Origin: DT-110 sp030148525
GTDB lineage: Bacteria; Bacteroidota; Bacteroidia; Chitinophagales; Saprospiraceae
Assembly (NCBI GenBank): GCA_965227445.1
Contig: OZ245751.1
Coordinates: 1,984,001 to 2,048,000 of the forward strand
Length of the DNA: 64,000 bases
Direction of reading: 5' to 3'
Shown here in pieces: positions 38,481-47,118 of the stretch (position 1 is the first letter of the stretch; every line of letters starts with the position of its first letter). The notes beneath the pieces were generated by a model. It saw only the letters and a list, made by a program, of their open reading frames with translations. It did no database searches and had not been told where the DNA came from. A program made the translations under genes and the position numbers.

Positions 38481-39668
38481 ATGATAGGAATTGACGAGAA
38501 AGGCTATTACGGGGAGTTTGGCGGTGCCTACATCCCCGAGATGCTGCACCCAAATGTGGAAGAACTCCGCAAGGCATACGTTGGCATCTGGGAAGATGAA
38601 GCCTTTCAGAAAGAATTTCGCGAACTGCTGCGCGACTACGTTGGTCGGCCGACTCCTCTATATTATGCTTCCCGCCTTTCGGCAAAATACAATGCCAATA
38701 TCTACCTGAAGCGCGAGGATCTGTGCCATACGGGAGCTCATAAGGTAAATAATACAATTGGTCAGATCCTGCTGGCCAAGCGGTTGAATAAAAAATACAT
38801 CATTGCCGAAACCGGTGCCGGTCAGCACGGGGTTGCCACCGCCACGGTCTGCGCCCTCATGGGCATGCCCTGCATCGTGTACATGGGCGAGATCGATATT
38901 GAGCGACAAGCACCCAACGTAGCCCGCATGCGCATGCTGGGAGCTGAAGTGCGTCCGGCGAAGAGCGGCAGCCGTACCCTGAAGGATGCCACCAACGAGG
39001 CCATTCGTCACTGGATCAATCATCCACAAGACACCCACTACATTATCGGTTCCGTAGTGGGGCCACACCCATATCCCGATATGGTCGCCCGTTTCCAATC
39101 GGTGATCAGTGAAGAGATGATGTGGCAACTGCAGGAGAAAACTGGTAAGCCCGATCCTGATATTGCCATTGCCTGCGTTGGCGGTGGCAGCAATGCGGCC
39201 GGAACGTATTACCATTATCTCAATAAAGAACACGTGCGTCTGATCGCCGTCGAGGCGGCCGGCCACGGAGTTAACAGCGGTGAATCCGCGGCAACTTCTG
39301 TTTTGGGTACCAGGGGGATAATTCACGGTAGCCGGACCTTGCTGATGCAAACACCCGACGGACAGATCGTGGAGCCGTATTCCATTTCGGCGGGACTCGA
39401 CTATCCGGGGATCGGCCCCATGCACGCCCACCTGATCGCTTCCGGCCGGGCCGAAGCGGTTAGTGTAACGGATGATGAGGCCATGCAGTGGACCTACTAC
39501 CTCAGCCGTATGGAGGGTATCATCCCCGCTCTGGAAACTTCACATGCTTTTGCGGCTCTCGACCATATCGAATACAAGCCCGGTGATGTGATCGTAATCA
39601 ACCTGTCGGGCCGTGGCGATAAGGATCTCAATACCTTTATTACGCATTACGACAAATACAACGACTGA
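38481..39668 (+). CDS. trpB: Tryptophan synthase beta chain
   Basis: PLP enzyme joining indole and serine. It starts MIGIDEKGYYGEFGGAYIPE. The PLP lysine is in HTGAHKVNNTIGQ. ETGAGQHGVATAT, the phosphate-binding CVGGGSNAAGTYY loop and EAAGHGVNSGESAA are all canonical for the TrpB1 type that works with TrpA. 395 aa, full length. It lies 3 nt before trpA. Confidence 0.96.
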   Translation: MIGIDEKGYYGEFGGAYIPEMLHPNVEELRKAYVGIWEDEAFQKEFRELLRDYVGRPTPLYYASRLSAKYNANIYLKREDLCHTGAHKVNNTIGQILLAKRLNKKYIIAETGAGQHGVATATVCALMGMPCIVYMGEIDIERQAPNVARMRMLGAEVRPAKSGSRTLKDATNEAIRHWINHPQDTHYIIGSVVGPHPYPDMVARFQSVISEEMMWQLQEKTGKPDPDIAIACVGGGSNAAGTYYHYLNKEHVRLIAVEAAGHGVNSGESAATSVLGTRGIIHGSRTLLMQTPDGQIVEPYSISAGLDYPGIGPMHAHLIASGRAEAVSVTDDEAMQWTYYLSRMEGIIPALETSHAFAALDHIEYKPGDVIVINLSGRGDKDLNTFITHYDKYND

Positions 39669-39671
39669 CCT

Positions 39672-40466
39672 ATGAACCGCATCCAACAACTTTTTGCTGA
39701 CAAGCAAGAGGATATACTCAATATCTATTTCACCGCCGGTTATCCCAATCTGGAAGACACCGAACCAACCATCCTGGCTTTGGCGGAAGCTGGTGTTGAC
39801 CTGATCGAAGTGGGTATGCCCTATTCCGACCCATTGGCCGACGGACCCACTATCCAGGAAAGTGGTACGGCGGCCATCCGCAATGGGATGACACTGGATA
39901 AACTATTCGATCAGATCGCTTCAGCACGGCAGCATACCGAAATCCCCCTGGTTATGATGGGCTATTTCAACCAGGTTATGCAATACGGTGAGGAACGCTT
40001 TTTCCGCAAGGTAAAGGAAGTGGGGGTCGACGGACTGATCCTGCCCGACCTGCCGGTCTACGAATTTGAGCAATTTTATCGCGACCAGATTGAATCCCTC
40101 GGCCTTTCCGTGAGCTTCCTGATCACCCCCCAAACCAGCGAGGAACGTATCCGGCAAATCGATAAACTAAGCAAAGGTTTTATCTATATGGTCTCGAACT
40201 CCTCCATCACCGGCGCTAAAAAGGAAATCACCCAGGCCCAATTGGATTATTTCAACCGCATTAACGCTATGCAACTGGATAATCCCCGCCTGATTGGCTT
40301 CGGTATCAGTAGTCACGAAACGTTCCGTACAGCCTGCAAGTACGCCAACGGTGCCATCATCGGTTCGGCATTTATCAAAGCTCTGCGTGATGGTAAGGAT
40401 GTACACACCGCTACGATAGAATTTGTGGGGAAGATACGGAAATCGGAGGTCGGAAGTCGGAAATAG
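39672..40466 (+). CDS. trpA: Tryptophan synthase alpha chain, with repeat-derived C-terminal tail
   Basis: Cleaves indole-glycerol phosphate to indole, which is channelled to TrpB. EVGMPYSDPLADGPTIQ holds the catalytic Glu, and the Asp is in the LPDLPVYE segment. The C-terminus is odd: after FVGKIRK the last codons (SEVGSRK) are encoded by a heptamer array (AATCGGA, GGTCGGA, AGTCGGA at 40441-40461) of the kind found in nearby intergenic gaps. The TAG stop comes right after the array. It appears an intergenic repeat has replaced or extended the original 3' end; the enzyme core is intact. Confidence 0.94.
   Translation: MNRIQQLFADKQEDILNIYFTAGYPNLEDTEPTILALAEAGVDLIEVGMPYSDPLADGPTIQESGTAAIRNGMTLDKLFDQIASARQHTEIPLVMMGYFNQVMQYGEERFFRKVKEVGVDGLILPDLPVYEFEQFYRDQIESLGLSVSFLITPQTSEERIRQIDKLSKGFIYMVSNSSITGAKKEITQAQLDYFNRINAMQLDNPRLIGFGISSHETFRTACKYANGAIIGSAFIKALRDGKDVHTATIEFVGKIRKSEVGSRK
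40441..40463. repeat. TCGGA-type heptamer array inside the trpA 3' end
   Basis: Three 7-bp units AATCGGA-GGTCGGA-AGTCGGA plus AAT, in frame with trpA and ending at its stop. The same family occurs at 40605-40625, 45514-45544, 57291-57335 and 57491-57505. Confidence 0.85.
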
Positions 40467-40713
40467 TATATGAAATATGTCCTGTGAAATCGCTCAAGTC
40501 CTTATCCTACTTGAGTGTTTCCCCTCTCCTCCAGAATGCTTTGGATTCGCAAGTGACCAATAAACCGGGAATCAGGAGAGGGGAGCAAGGGGTGAGGTTT
40601 TCCCAAATCGGAAGTCGGAGGTCGATATTGATTTGAAGTTTGTACTGTGAAGAGATATTTATTATTAAAAATTAAAAATTAAAAATTAAAAATTAAAAAT
40701 TAAAAATTGCGGT
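40467..40713. other. trpA-aroF intergenic region with hairpins and repeats
   Basis: No gene. It holds a hairpin CTCAAGT/ACTTGAG (40493-40515), a weak terminator candidate after trpA; a perfect 10-bp inverted pair CCCCTCTCCT (40521-40530) / AGGAGAGGGG (40574-40583) followed by GGGGTGAGG, matching the element at 36781-36815; TCGG heptamers (40605-40625); and an AT heptamer array directly before aroF. Confidence 0.65.
40664..40708. repeat. Six tandem ATTAAAA heptamers immediately upstream of aroF
   Basis: ATTAAAA repeated six times (40664-40705) plus ATT, ending 5 nt before the aroF ATG. In this position a change in copy number would alter promoter spacing or the translation-initiation region. 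Confidence 0.85.
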
Positions 40714-41724
40714 ATGATCATCCAAATCGAACCTAATATCAAGGAGGCAGAACTTCAGGCACTCACGGAGAAACTGGAAAGCCTGCAATACAATACATCC
40801 CAGGTGTCTACTCAATTTGGGGAATACATCATCGGGGTGGGTAAGCGAGCCTTTGATATTCGCGCCATTGGCACCTTGCCGGGTATACGCGACATCCACC
40901 GGGTGAGTGATGCTTATAAACTGGTGAGTAAGAAGTGGAAGGTACGGGATACGGTAATTGACTTTGGCGAAGGGGTAAAGCTGGGTAGTGGTCACTTTGG
41001 TATGATGGCGGGCCCTTGTTCCATTGAATCGGAGGAACAGATCGAAAGTACCATCAAGCATTTACAGGCCAACCAGGTTCGCATTATGCGTGGCGGAGTG
41101 TACAAGCCGCGATCTTCTCCTTACAGCTTCCGTGGTCTGGGTCAGGAGGGACTCAAGATGTGGTACCAACAAGCCCAAAAGGCCGGTATCCGCATTGTTA
41201 CAGAAGTCATGATGACCGAACAGATCGAAGATATGTACGATTACGTCGATATCTTCCAGGTGGGTGCCCGCAATGCGCAGAACTTCAATTTGCTCGACGC
41301 CCTGGGTAAGGTCGATAAGCCGGTCTTGTTGAAGCGAAGCATGTCGGGTACCATCGAAGAGTTGTTACAATCGGCTGAATATATCTTCTCCAACGGAAAC
41401 GAAAAGATCATGCTCTGCGAGCGCGGTATCCGAACCTACGAAAAGGCTTACCGCAATACCATGGACGTGAACGCCATCGCCATGCTCAAAGAGAAAACCC
41501 ATCTGCCGGTCATTGCCGATCCCAGCCACGGAATCGGGTTGCGCTCCTTTGTGCCACCAATCGCCCTGGCCAGCGTCATGGCCGGTGCCGACGGGGTGAT
41601 CATGGAGGTACACGAACGACCGGAAAAAGCCTTTTCCGATGGCCAGCAAACCCTGAGTTATCAGGAGGCGGAGCGATTGTACAAAGGACTAAGGCAGGCG
41701 TATGAGTTGCGGTCCTCGTTGTAG
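40714..41724 (+). CDS. aroF: 3-deoxy-7-phosphoheptulonate synthase, type I-beta
   Basis: Condenses PEP and erythrose-4-phosphate, the entry step of the shikimate pathway. An N-terminal ferredoxin-like regulatory domain (residues 1-70, MIIQIEPN ... HRVSDAYKLVS) precedes the catalytic barrel with AGPCSIES (metal Cys), MRGGVYKPRSSPYSFRGLG, FQVGARNAQNF, LLKRSMSG, DPSHGIG (metal His) and IMEVH (metal Glu). This 336-aa layout is that of the Thermotoga-type enzyme. No chorismate-mutase domain is seen. It follows the trp genes in the same direction, linking precursor supply to Trp synthesis, but a 247-bp repeat-rich gap suggests partly separate expression. Repeat slippage just before the start could tune it. 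Confidence 0.92.
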   Translation: MIIQIEPNIKEAELQALTEKLESLQYNTSQVSTQFGEYIIGVGKRAFDIRAIGTLPGIRDIHRVSDAYKLVSKKWKVRDTVIDFGEGVKLGSGHFGMMAGPCSIESEEQIESTIKHLQANQVRIMRGGVYKPRSSPYSFRGLGQEGLKMWYQQAQKAGIRIVTEVMMTEQIEDMYDYVDIFQVGARNAQNFNLLDALGKVDKPVLLKRSMSGTIEELLQSAEYIFSNGNEKIMLCERGIRTYEKAYRNTMDVNAIAMLKEKTHLPVIADPSHGIGLRSFVPPIALASVMAGADGVIMEVHERPEKAFSDGQQTLSYQEAERLYKGLRQAYELRSSL

Positions 41725-41839
41725 ATCGTTTAATAAAAATGCTCAATGATGAGTGCTAAATGCTCAATGGACGTTTCAGATAAGTTGAGGCCTGCACTTA
41801 CTCCTAAACGACGGAATGTTACCAACTCACCAGTTAATT

Positions 41840-41978
41840 GGTATAGCGAATAAGGTAGTAGGACATGATTTTATTCTATCCACGACTATACCGCTTCCGA
41901 AAAGTTTTGGCAAAGCCCAAACCTTTTTACGTGAGTATATACTCGACTCGAAGTAGTTTGGTGTCCCAAACCACTTCG
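41840..41978. other. Cluster of nested hairpins in the aroF - lipoprotein gap
   Basis: GGTATAG (41840-41846) pairs with CTATACC (41886-41892). AAAAGTTTTGG (41900-41910) pairs with CCAAACCTTTT (41917-41927, one mismatch). GAGTATATACTC (41933-41944) is a perfect palindrome. CGAAGTAGTTTGG (41949-41961) pairs with CCAAACCACTTCG (41966-41978, one mismatch). No ORF is supported in 41725-42014. It could be an RNA structure or a decayed mobile element. Confidence 0.5.
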
Positions 41979-42014
41979 TTGTCGGTATATTTTCCAGTAT
42001 AAAATGTGCCAGTA

Positions 42015-42725
42015 ATGAGATCACAACTACTAACCAATCTATTTTATCTGGTCTTTCTATCTACCATGTTTCTGATGGGGTGTTCCACACCAACCCAAGA
42101 ATCGGGATCTACGGAGAAAACGCCACCGGCAAACCTGGATTCAGTGGCGGCCCTACTGGATAGTATCCACCAGGAGGATCAGCGTTACCGAGCCCTGTTA
42201 CAACCACTTACCGAGGCTGGGTATACCTTTGATTCGGATACTGTACAGCAGGTGTACACCCAAATGGTCCGGACGGATTCCAGCAACATGGTGATCGTGG
42301 ACCAAATACTCGACGAATACGGCTGGTTGGGCATCGATGAAGTGGGCTACCAGGCCAATTCAGCCATCTTTCTGGTTATTCAACACGCTCCCCACGCGGT
42401 GCAAGAACAATACCTGCCAGCCATGCGTAAAGCGGTAGCTGATGGAAAGGCCGCTGGCTCTAGTCTGGCGCTGCTGGAGGATCGTGTGGCGCTGGGCAAG
42501 GGCGAACCCCAGATCTACGGCAGCCAGATTGTAACCCTGCACAAAACCAACGAAACCTTTGTCGAGCCCATTGCGAACCCGGATAGCGTCAACCAACGCC
42601 GGGCAGAAGTCGGCTTAGGCCCCATCGAAGACTACGTGGAGCGCTTCGGGATCACCTGGGACCTGGAAGCACACAAGGCCCGGTCTGCCGAACGCCTTAA
42701 GGTGCTGCGGGAGCGGGTTAATTAA
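42015..42725 (+). CDS. DUF6624-like lipoprotein
   Basis: ATG 42015 (MRSQLLTNLF) gives a standard lipoprotein signal with lipobox FLMGC (a GTG at 42006 is an alternative), so it should be membrane-anchored through Cys. The mature part shows a domain I match to DUF6624 from memory: ILDEYGWLGIDEVGYQAN, FLVIQHAPHAVQEQYLP, ALLEDRVALGKGEPQIYGSQ. The function of that family is unknown to me. It stands alone on the plus strand and converges with the GH78 gene, whose 3' end is 13 nt away. Confidence 0.75.
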   Translation: MRSQLLTNLFYLVFLSTMFLMGCSTPTQESGSTEKTPPANLDSVAALLDSIHQEDQRYRALLQPLTEAGYTFDSDTVQQVYTQMVRTDSSNMVIVDQILDEYGWLGIDEVGYQANSAIFLVIQHAPHAVQEQYLPAMRKAVADGKAAGSSLALLEDRVALGKGEPQIYGSQIVTLHKTNETFVEPIANPDSVNQRRAEVGLGPIEDYVERFGITWDLEAHKARSAERLKVLRERVN

Positions 42726-42738
42726 ACACTAAAAATTA

Positions 42739-45462
42739 TTAATTAATAATTCTTAGTATATAGTTTCCCGATCCCACTTCGATCACCGTATCCTTTCCCT
42801 CTTGTTTTGATTCCAGGATGCCGTTGCTACTTTGCAGTGGCTCGCCATTGACTTGCACCCCATCCACCTCGGCATTGGGTATTCGTACAGTGGCGGTGCT
42901 GTTGGGCGGAATAGTCACCTCCATGTTAAGCTGGTCACCATCCAACTGCCAGCCGGAAACGATGGTTCCGTAGGGTCCATCGTGGGTAGCATGAGCCTCC
43001 GTAAGTCCGCCTCCGGGACGTGGGTGGATGATCACGTGCTTGTATCCGGGGTGCTGCTCGTCGAGATCGAGACCAGCCACGGTGCGGTACATCCAGTCGC
43101 CAATAGCTCCGTAGGCGTAATGGTTGAAGGAATTCATACTGGCATTCTGGAAAGTACTATCGGGCCTGATACCATCCCAGCGTTCCCAGATAGTGGTGGC
43201 GCCCATGGTTACCGGATACAGCCAGGACGGGTATTCGGTGCGATTGAGCAGTTCGTAGGCGACATCCAGGTAACCGTAGCGGCTCAGTACATAGCAGATA
43301 TAGGGTGTCCCTAAAAAGCCGGTGGTGATGTGGCCGTACCGTCGAATATTATCGACCAGGCGGTCGGCGGCCTGTTGACGTTGCTCTTCCGGTAGTAGAT
43401 CAAATTGGAGGGCCAGCACATAGGCGGTCTGTGTACTAGAGATCAATCGTCCGCCCGGTGTGACGTACTCTCGAAGGAAGGCCGCTTTCAGTTTTTGGTG
43501 TAAACCAATGTAATAGGCCACATCATCCGGTTTGTCGAGCACTTCTGCGGAGCGCCGGATGATGTCGACTGAATTTATAAAGAATGCCTGGGCGATGAGG
43601 TGTTTATCGGTAATAGCGGATTCACCACTGCGGTCGTCATTTACACTATAGAATAACCAGTCGCCAAAGTGGGTGCCCTCGTTCCACAACAGGTCTTCAC
43701 CGGCTTGTTCCTCCATATAGCTCACCCAGGCCTTCATGCTTCCGTATTGTTGCTCGAGGAAATTCGGGTCACCGTAAGCCAGGTACATTTGCCAGGGAAT
43801 GATAGTGGCGGCATCGGCCCAACCGGCTGAAGCGTAGTCCTTTTTACCCAGTACGTGCGGCACCACATGGGGAACGGCTCCATCCTCCCGTTGGTCCGCA
43901 GCTAAGTCCTGCAGCCATTTTTGGAAGAAAGCCGCTACACCGTAATTGAAGGCGGCCGTGGCCGCAAAGGCCTGGGCATCGCCGGTCCACCCCATGCGCT
44001 CGTCGCGCTGGGGGCAATCGGTAGGTACGTCCAGAAAGTTGCCCTTCTGCCCCCAGCGGATGTTGTGCTGGAGCTGATTTAGCAGGGCGTTGGAGCACTG
44101 AAAAGTCCCCGTTGGTTTCATATCGGAGTGGATAACCACGCCGGTCAGGGATTCGGGTGTCAGCTTACCCGGCCAATTCTCGACCTTTACGTAGCGAAAG
44201 CCCATGAAGGTGAAATGGGGTTCGTAGGTCTCTATGCTGTCACCTTTTAGAATATAGGTTAGTTGAGCATCGGCAGATCGGAGGTTTTCGGTATAGAAGT
44301 TCCCTTCCTTATCCATTACCTCAGCGTGATGTAGTTTCACCTCGTGTCCGGCCGGTCCGCTGACCTGCATACGCACCCAGCCCACCATGTTTTGGCCGAA
44401 GTCGACCACCTGTTCGCCATTTGGTGTGGTAAAGATCTCGACGGGTTTGATTTCCCCGATCTTACGCACGGGCAGGCCATCGGGGGATACAATATTATCC
44501 TTAGGGAATTCGGCCTTTTTTACTCTTGCCCACTCCGAGGCATCAAACCCAGTCTTGGCCCAACCTGGATGCTCCCGCCGGGCATCGTAGCGCTCACCGT
44601 GATAAATATCGGAGGTTCGTACGGCTCCCTTGGCGGCCGTCCAACTCCCGTCAGTGACGATCAACTGGTGTACCCCGTCCCGGTACTCGATATCGATTTG
44701 CATCAGCAGGGCCAGATCCTCCCCATAGCGGTTGCGCTGGCTTACCCAACCAATGGATCCCCGGTACCATCCATCACCGAGCATGGCACCCACCGCATTA
44801 GGGCCTTCCTGAATCAAATCCGTAACGTCGTAGGTCTGGTACTGTAAACGCTTATTATAGCTGGTCCACCCGGGGGTGAACACCTGGTCGCCCACGCGCT
44901 GCCCATTAAGGTGTGCTTCGTACAACCCCCGTGAGGTAATATAGGCCGTCGCCCGCTCGATACGCCCGTCCACAAAAAACTCGGTACGAAACAGCGGGGC
45001 TGGCTGGGAGACACCCTTATTCTCTTTCCAGGGAACGGTAATCCAGTCGGCCTGCCAATCTTTGATGCTAATACCCTGTCGCCAGGAAGCCGGTTCGCTC
45101 CAATCCGAGACATTCTCCAGATTATCCCACACCCTGACCTGCCACACATACTCCTTCCCGGGTTTGAGTTCGGGGCCGTCGTAGGGCACCAGAACGGATT
45201 GATCGGAGGCTGTCTCTTCTGATTCCCACACCCTTCGCCGCTTCCGTTCCAGATCCTCCACCGACTCGGCCACCCGGATCTGATAAGCCGTTTGTCGGAT
45301 GTTGTACCCGTCGGACTGAAGCTGCCAGCTTAGTCGCGGTGCTGATTCATCAATGCCGGATGGGTTCACCCGGTGTTCGCAGGTCAGGTTGGTGACTTTC
45401 AGTGATTGAGTAAATGCACTAAGTGAGGCGAACAGCAGACAGGGGAGGAGGAGGTTTCGCAT
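42739..45462 (-). CDS. Secreted alpha-L-rhamnosidase, GH78 family
   Basis: Predicted to hydrolyse terminal alpha-L-rhamnose from glycans or glycosides. A signal peptide (MRNLLLPCLLFASLSAFTQ) precedes an N-terminal fibronectin-like domain (VTNLTCEHRVNPSGID ... RVWDNLENVSDWSEP), the Bac_rhamnosid N domain (RGLYEAHLNGQRVGDQVFTP), the concanavalin-like middle and the (alpha/alpha)6 catalytic domain, with the conserved acidic motif DCPQRDERMGWTGDAQA at the expected place, and a C-terminal beta-domain. 907 aa is usual. No SusC/SusD pair is nearby, so this is not a classic polysaccharide-utilisation locus. Confidence 0.92.
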   Translation of the reverse strand: MRNLLLPCLLFASLSAFTQSLKVTNLTCEHRVNPSGIDESAPRLSWQLQSDGYNIRQTAYQIRVAESVEDLERKRRRVWESEETASDQSVLVPYDGPELKPGKEYVWQVRVWDNLENVSDWSEPASWRQGISIKDWQADWITVPWKENKGVSQPAPLFRTEFFVDGRIERATAYITSRGLYEAHLNGQRVGDQVFTPGWTSYNKRLQYQTYDVTDLIQEGPNAVGAMLGDGWYRGSIGWVSQRNRYGEDLALLMQIDIEYRDGVHQLIVTDGSWTAAKGAVRTSDIYHGERYDARREHPGWAKTGFDASEWARVKKAEFPKDNIVSPDGLPVRKIGEIKPVEIFTTPNGEQVVDFGQNMVGWVRMQVSGPAGHEVKLHHAEVMDKEGNFYTENLRSADAQLTYILKGDSIETYEPHFTFMGFRYVKVENWPGKLTPESLTGVVIHSDMKPTGTFQCSNALLNQLQHNIRWGQKGNFLDVPTDCPQRDERMGWTGDAQAFAATAAFNYGVAAFFQKWLQDLAADQREDGAVPHVVPHVLGKKDYASAGWADAATIIPWQMYLAYGDPNFLEQQYGSMKAWVSYMEEQAGEDLLWNEGTHFGDWLFYSVNDDRSGESAITDKHLIAQAFFINSVDIIRRSAEVLDKPDDVAYYIGLHQKLKAAFLREYVTPGGRLISSTQTAYVLALQFDLLPEEQRQQAADRLVDNIRRYGHITTGFLGTPYICYVLSRYGYLDVAYELLNRTEYPSWLYPVTMGATTIWERWDGIRPDSTFQNASMNSFNHYAYGAIGDWMYRTVAGLDLDEQHPGYKHVIIHPRPGGGLTEAHATHDGPYGTIVSGWQLDGDQLNMEVTIPPNSTATVRIPNAEVDGVQVNGEPLQSSNGILESKQEGKDTVIEVGSGNYILRIIN

Positions 45463-45513
45463 GATATATACTTGATTAATGAGAGGTGAGAAGGTACGAA
45501 AGGGAGATAAAGA

Positions 45514-45544
45514 AATCGGAGGTCGGAAATCGGAGGTCGGAAAT
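45514..45544. repeat. TCGGA-type heptamers between amidohydrolase and GH78 genes
   Basis: Four 7-bp units AATCGGA-GGTCGGA-AATCGGA-GGTCGGA, between the start of the rhamnosidase gene (45462) and the 3' end of the amidohydrolase gene (45571). Confidence 0.8.
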
Positions 45545-45570
45545 TTAGGCCAACTACCTTGCGCTTTCCA

Positions 45571-46839
45571 TTACTCCCGCCGCACCACCTTCCCATCCTT
45601 CATGACAAAGGCGACCCGTTCCAGATGGGAGATGTCCTGATCCGGCTGGCCGTTCACGGCGATGATATCGGCGCGTTTCCCGACTTCGATGGTGCCGATC
45701 TGATCATCTAATTGCAGGAGCTCGGCGTTAACGCGGGTGCCGGCCTGAATGGCTTCCATAGGCGACATGCCGAGGCGGACCATTTGGCCAAATTCCCGAA
45801 CGCACTTTTCGATAGGCATGCCGACGTAGTCGGAGCCAATACCGACCTTCACCCCGGCGGCGATGGCACGGCGAATATTATTATCCGATTGGGAATTGTA
45901 TTTTTTATGCAAGGCTACGGCTTTCGCCAAAGCCTCACTGTTTTCGTGTTCCTCCAGAAAATATTCGCCCACATAAACGGTGGGTATGAGGTAGGTACCA
46001 CTATCGATCATCATACGTATGGCTTCCTGATCGATAAACGTTCCGTGCTCAATGGAGCGCACCCCGGCCATTACGGCTTGCTTTATACCTTCGGTAGAGT
46101 GGGCGTGGGCCATTACCGGAACGCCCCTCCGTTTGGCTTCTTCCACCGCGGCGCGCAATTCCTCCGGACTAAAGTGTACATTTTGCGGGTTATCACCGGC
46201 GGTCATGAAGGCACCAGTTACGAGGAGCTTAATCCAGTCACTTCCGTATTTGATCTCTTCCCGCACGGCCTTTCGCACTTCATCCGGCCCGTCCACGATC
46301 AGGCCATCGGGATGCACCGGATGTTCGGGGCCGAAAAAGTTGATATCACCACCACCACCTGTTACCGACATATAATGTCCGGCCCCTACGATACGTGGTC
46401 CCTCGAACAGGCCTTCCTCAATGGCATCACGCACGTCCAGGTGAGCGTAATACATGTCGGCATCACCGGCAATGCGGAGGGTGGTCCAGCCATGGTGCAA
46501 GAATTCCTGCACTACCTTCAGCCCGATGAGCGCTTTTTTGGCGGAGCTGTTCTTCAGGTGATTCACCTGGTAATCGTCGCCGTAAATAAGTGGGTGAACG
46601 TGGGCATCAATCATGCCGGGCATGACCGTCTGATCGCGCAGATCGATAAAGTCACCATCCGGTTTGTTTACTCCGGCCTCAACAGCCGTTATTTCTCCGT
46701 CGGTAATGGTGACCAGTACGTCGTTCAGCACGGACTGACCCGTGCCGTCGATCAGTCGTCCACAATACAGTTGATGCGAGTTTTGGGCGCAGGCTCCGGA
46801 CGTAAACAGCAAGACGATAATCAGTAGGGAAAGGCGCAT
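45571..46839 (-). CDS. Exported metal-dependent amidohydrolase (imidazolonepropionase/prolidase-like)
   Basis: I chose ATG 46839 (MRLSLLIIVLLFTSGACAQ) because it starts a signal peptide; the open frame extends to 46899 without one. The metal-site motifs of the amidohydrolase superfamily are present: DAHVHP, MAHAHSTEGIKQA, SIEHGTFID and the Asp in GIGSDYVGMP, plus the N- and C-terminal composite beta-sandwich (LRDQTVMPGMIDAHVH; EVGKRADIIAVNG). Substrate cannot be named; relatives include dipeptidases and imidazolonepropionase-like proteins. It follows the S41 peptidase on the same strand with a 279-bp gap, so linkage in one operon is uncertain. Confidence 0.88.
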   Translation of the reverse strand: MRLSLLIIVLLFTSGACAQNSHQLYCGRLIDGTGQSVLNDVLVTITDGEITAVEAGVNKPDGDFIDLRDQTVMPGMIDAHVHPLIYGDDYQVNHLKNSSAKKALIGLKVVQEFLHHGWTTLRIAGDADMYYAHLDVRDAIEEGLFEGPRIVGAGHYMSVTGGGGDINFFGPEHPVHPDGLIVDGPDEVRKAVREEIKYGSDWIKLLVTGAFMTAGDNPQNVHFSPEELRAAVEEAKRRGVPVMAHAHSTEGIKQAVMAGVRSIEHGTFIDQEAIRMMIDSGTYLIPTVYVGEYFLEEHENSEALAKAVALHKKYNSQSDNNIRRAIAAGVKVGIGSDYVGMPIEKCVREFGQMVRLGMSPMEAIQAGTRVNAELLQLDDQIGTIEVGKRADIIAVNGQPDQDISHLERVAFVMKDGKVVRRE

Positions 46840-46928
46840 GATCCTGTGTTTTGGGTTTTTATGAAGATACTGCTCTATGCACACTTTCACGAATGACAAG
46901 TGCTCTGATAATTTGCCGGTAGGTGTGT

Positions 46929-47003
46929 ACTGCCGCTATTTTTTGTTTGGTATTCCAAATGTGCCTGCCAGGAACGGAGCGGTGCCAAAAAAAAATAACG
47001 GCG
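46929..47003. other. Imperfect inverted repeat upstream of the amidohydrolase gene
   Basis: CTGCCGCTATTTTTTG (from 46929) is inversely similar to the sequence ending TAACGGCGG (to about 47003), with mismatches, around a 30-nt centre. It sits in the 46840-47118 gap, which shows no gene. It could be a terminator of the S41 gene or part of the amidohydrolase promoter region. Confidence 0.35.
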
Positions 47004-47060
47004 GTAGAGCGGTGCTTCCAACCTAGAACTGTTTTTTGGCGAAAGCAAATAAACAGGTAA

Positions 47061-47118
47061 CAGGTTTGAGGTTAGGTCAGAGGTTACCTCAAACCCCAAA
47101 CCTCAAACCTCAAACCTG
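47061..47118 (-). terminator. Heptamer-repeat palindrome at the stop of the S41 peptidase gene
   Basis: Read on the minus strand the sequence runs TAA-CAGGTTTGAGGTTTGAGG, starting at the base after the stop, and is followed by the inverse arm. This is the same arrangement as at 3026. There is no long T-tract on the minus strand, so terminator strength is uncertain. Confidence 0.55.

Noticed and set aside
40470..40487. Tiny ORF MKYVL upstream of aroF as a possible aromatic leader peptide
   Set aside because: Only one Tyr codon, more than 220 nt from aroF, and no competing stems between them.
45712..46827. 371-codon plus-strand frame
   Set aside because: Antisense to the amidohydrolase gene, which has clear metal-site motifs; the antisense product shows no family features.
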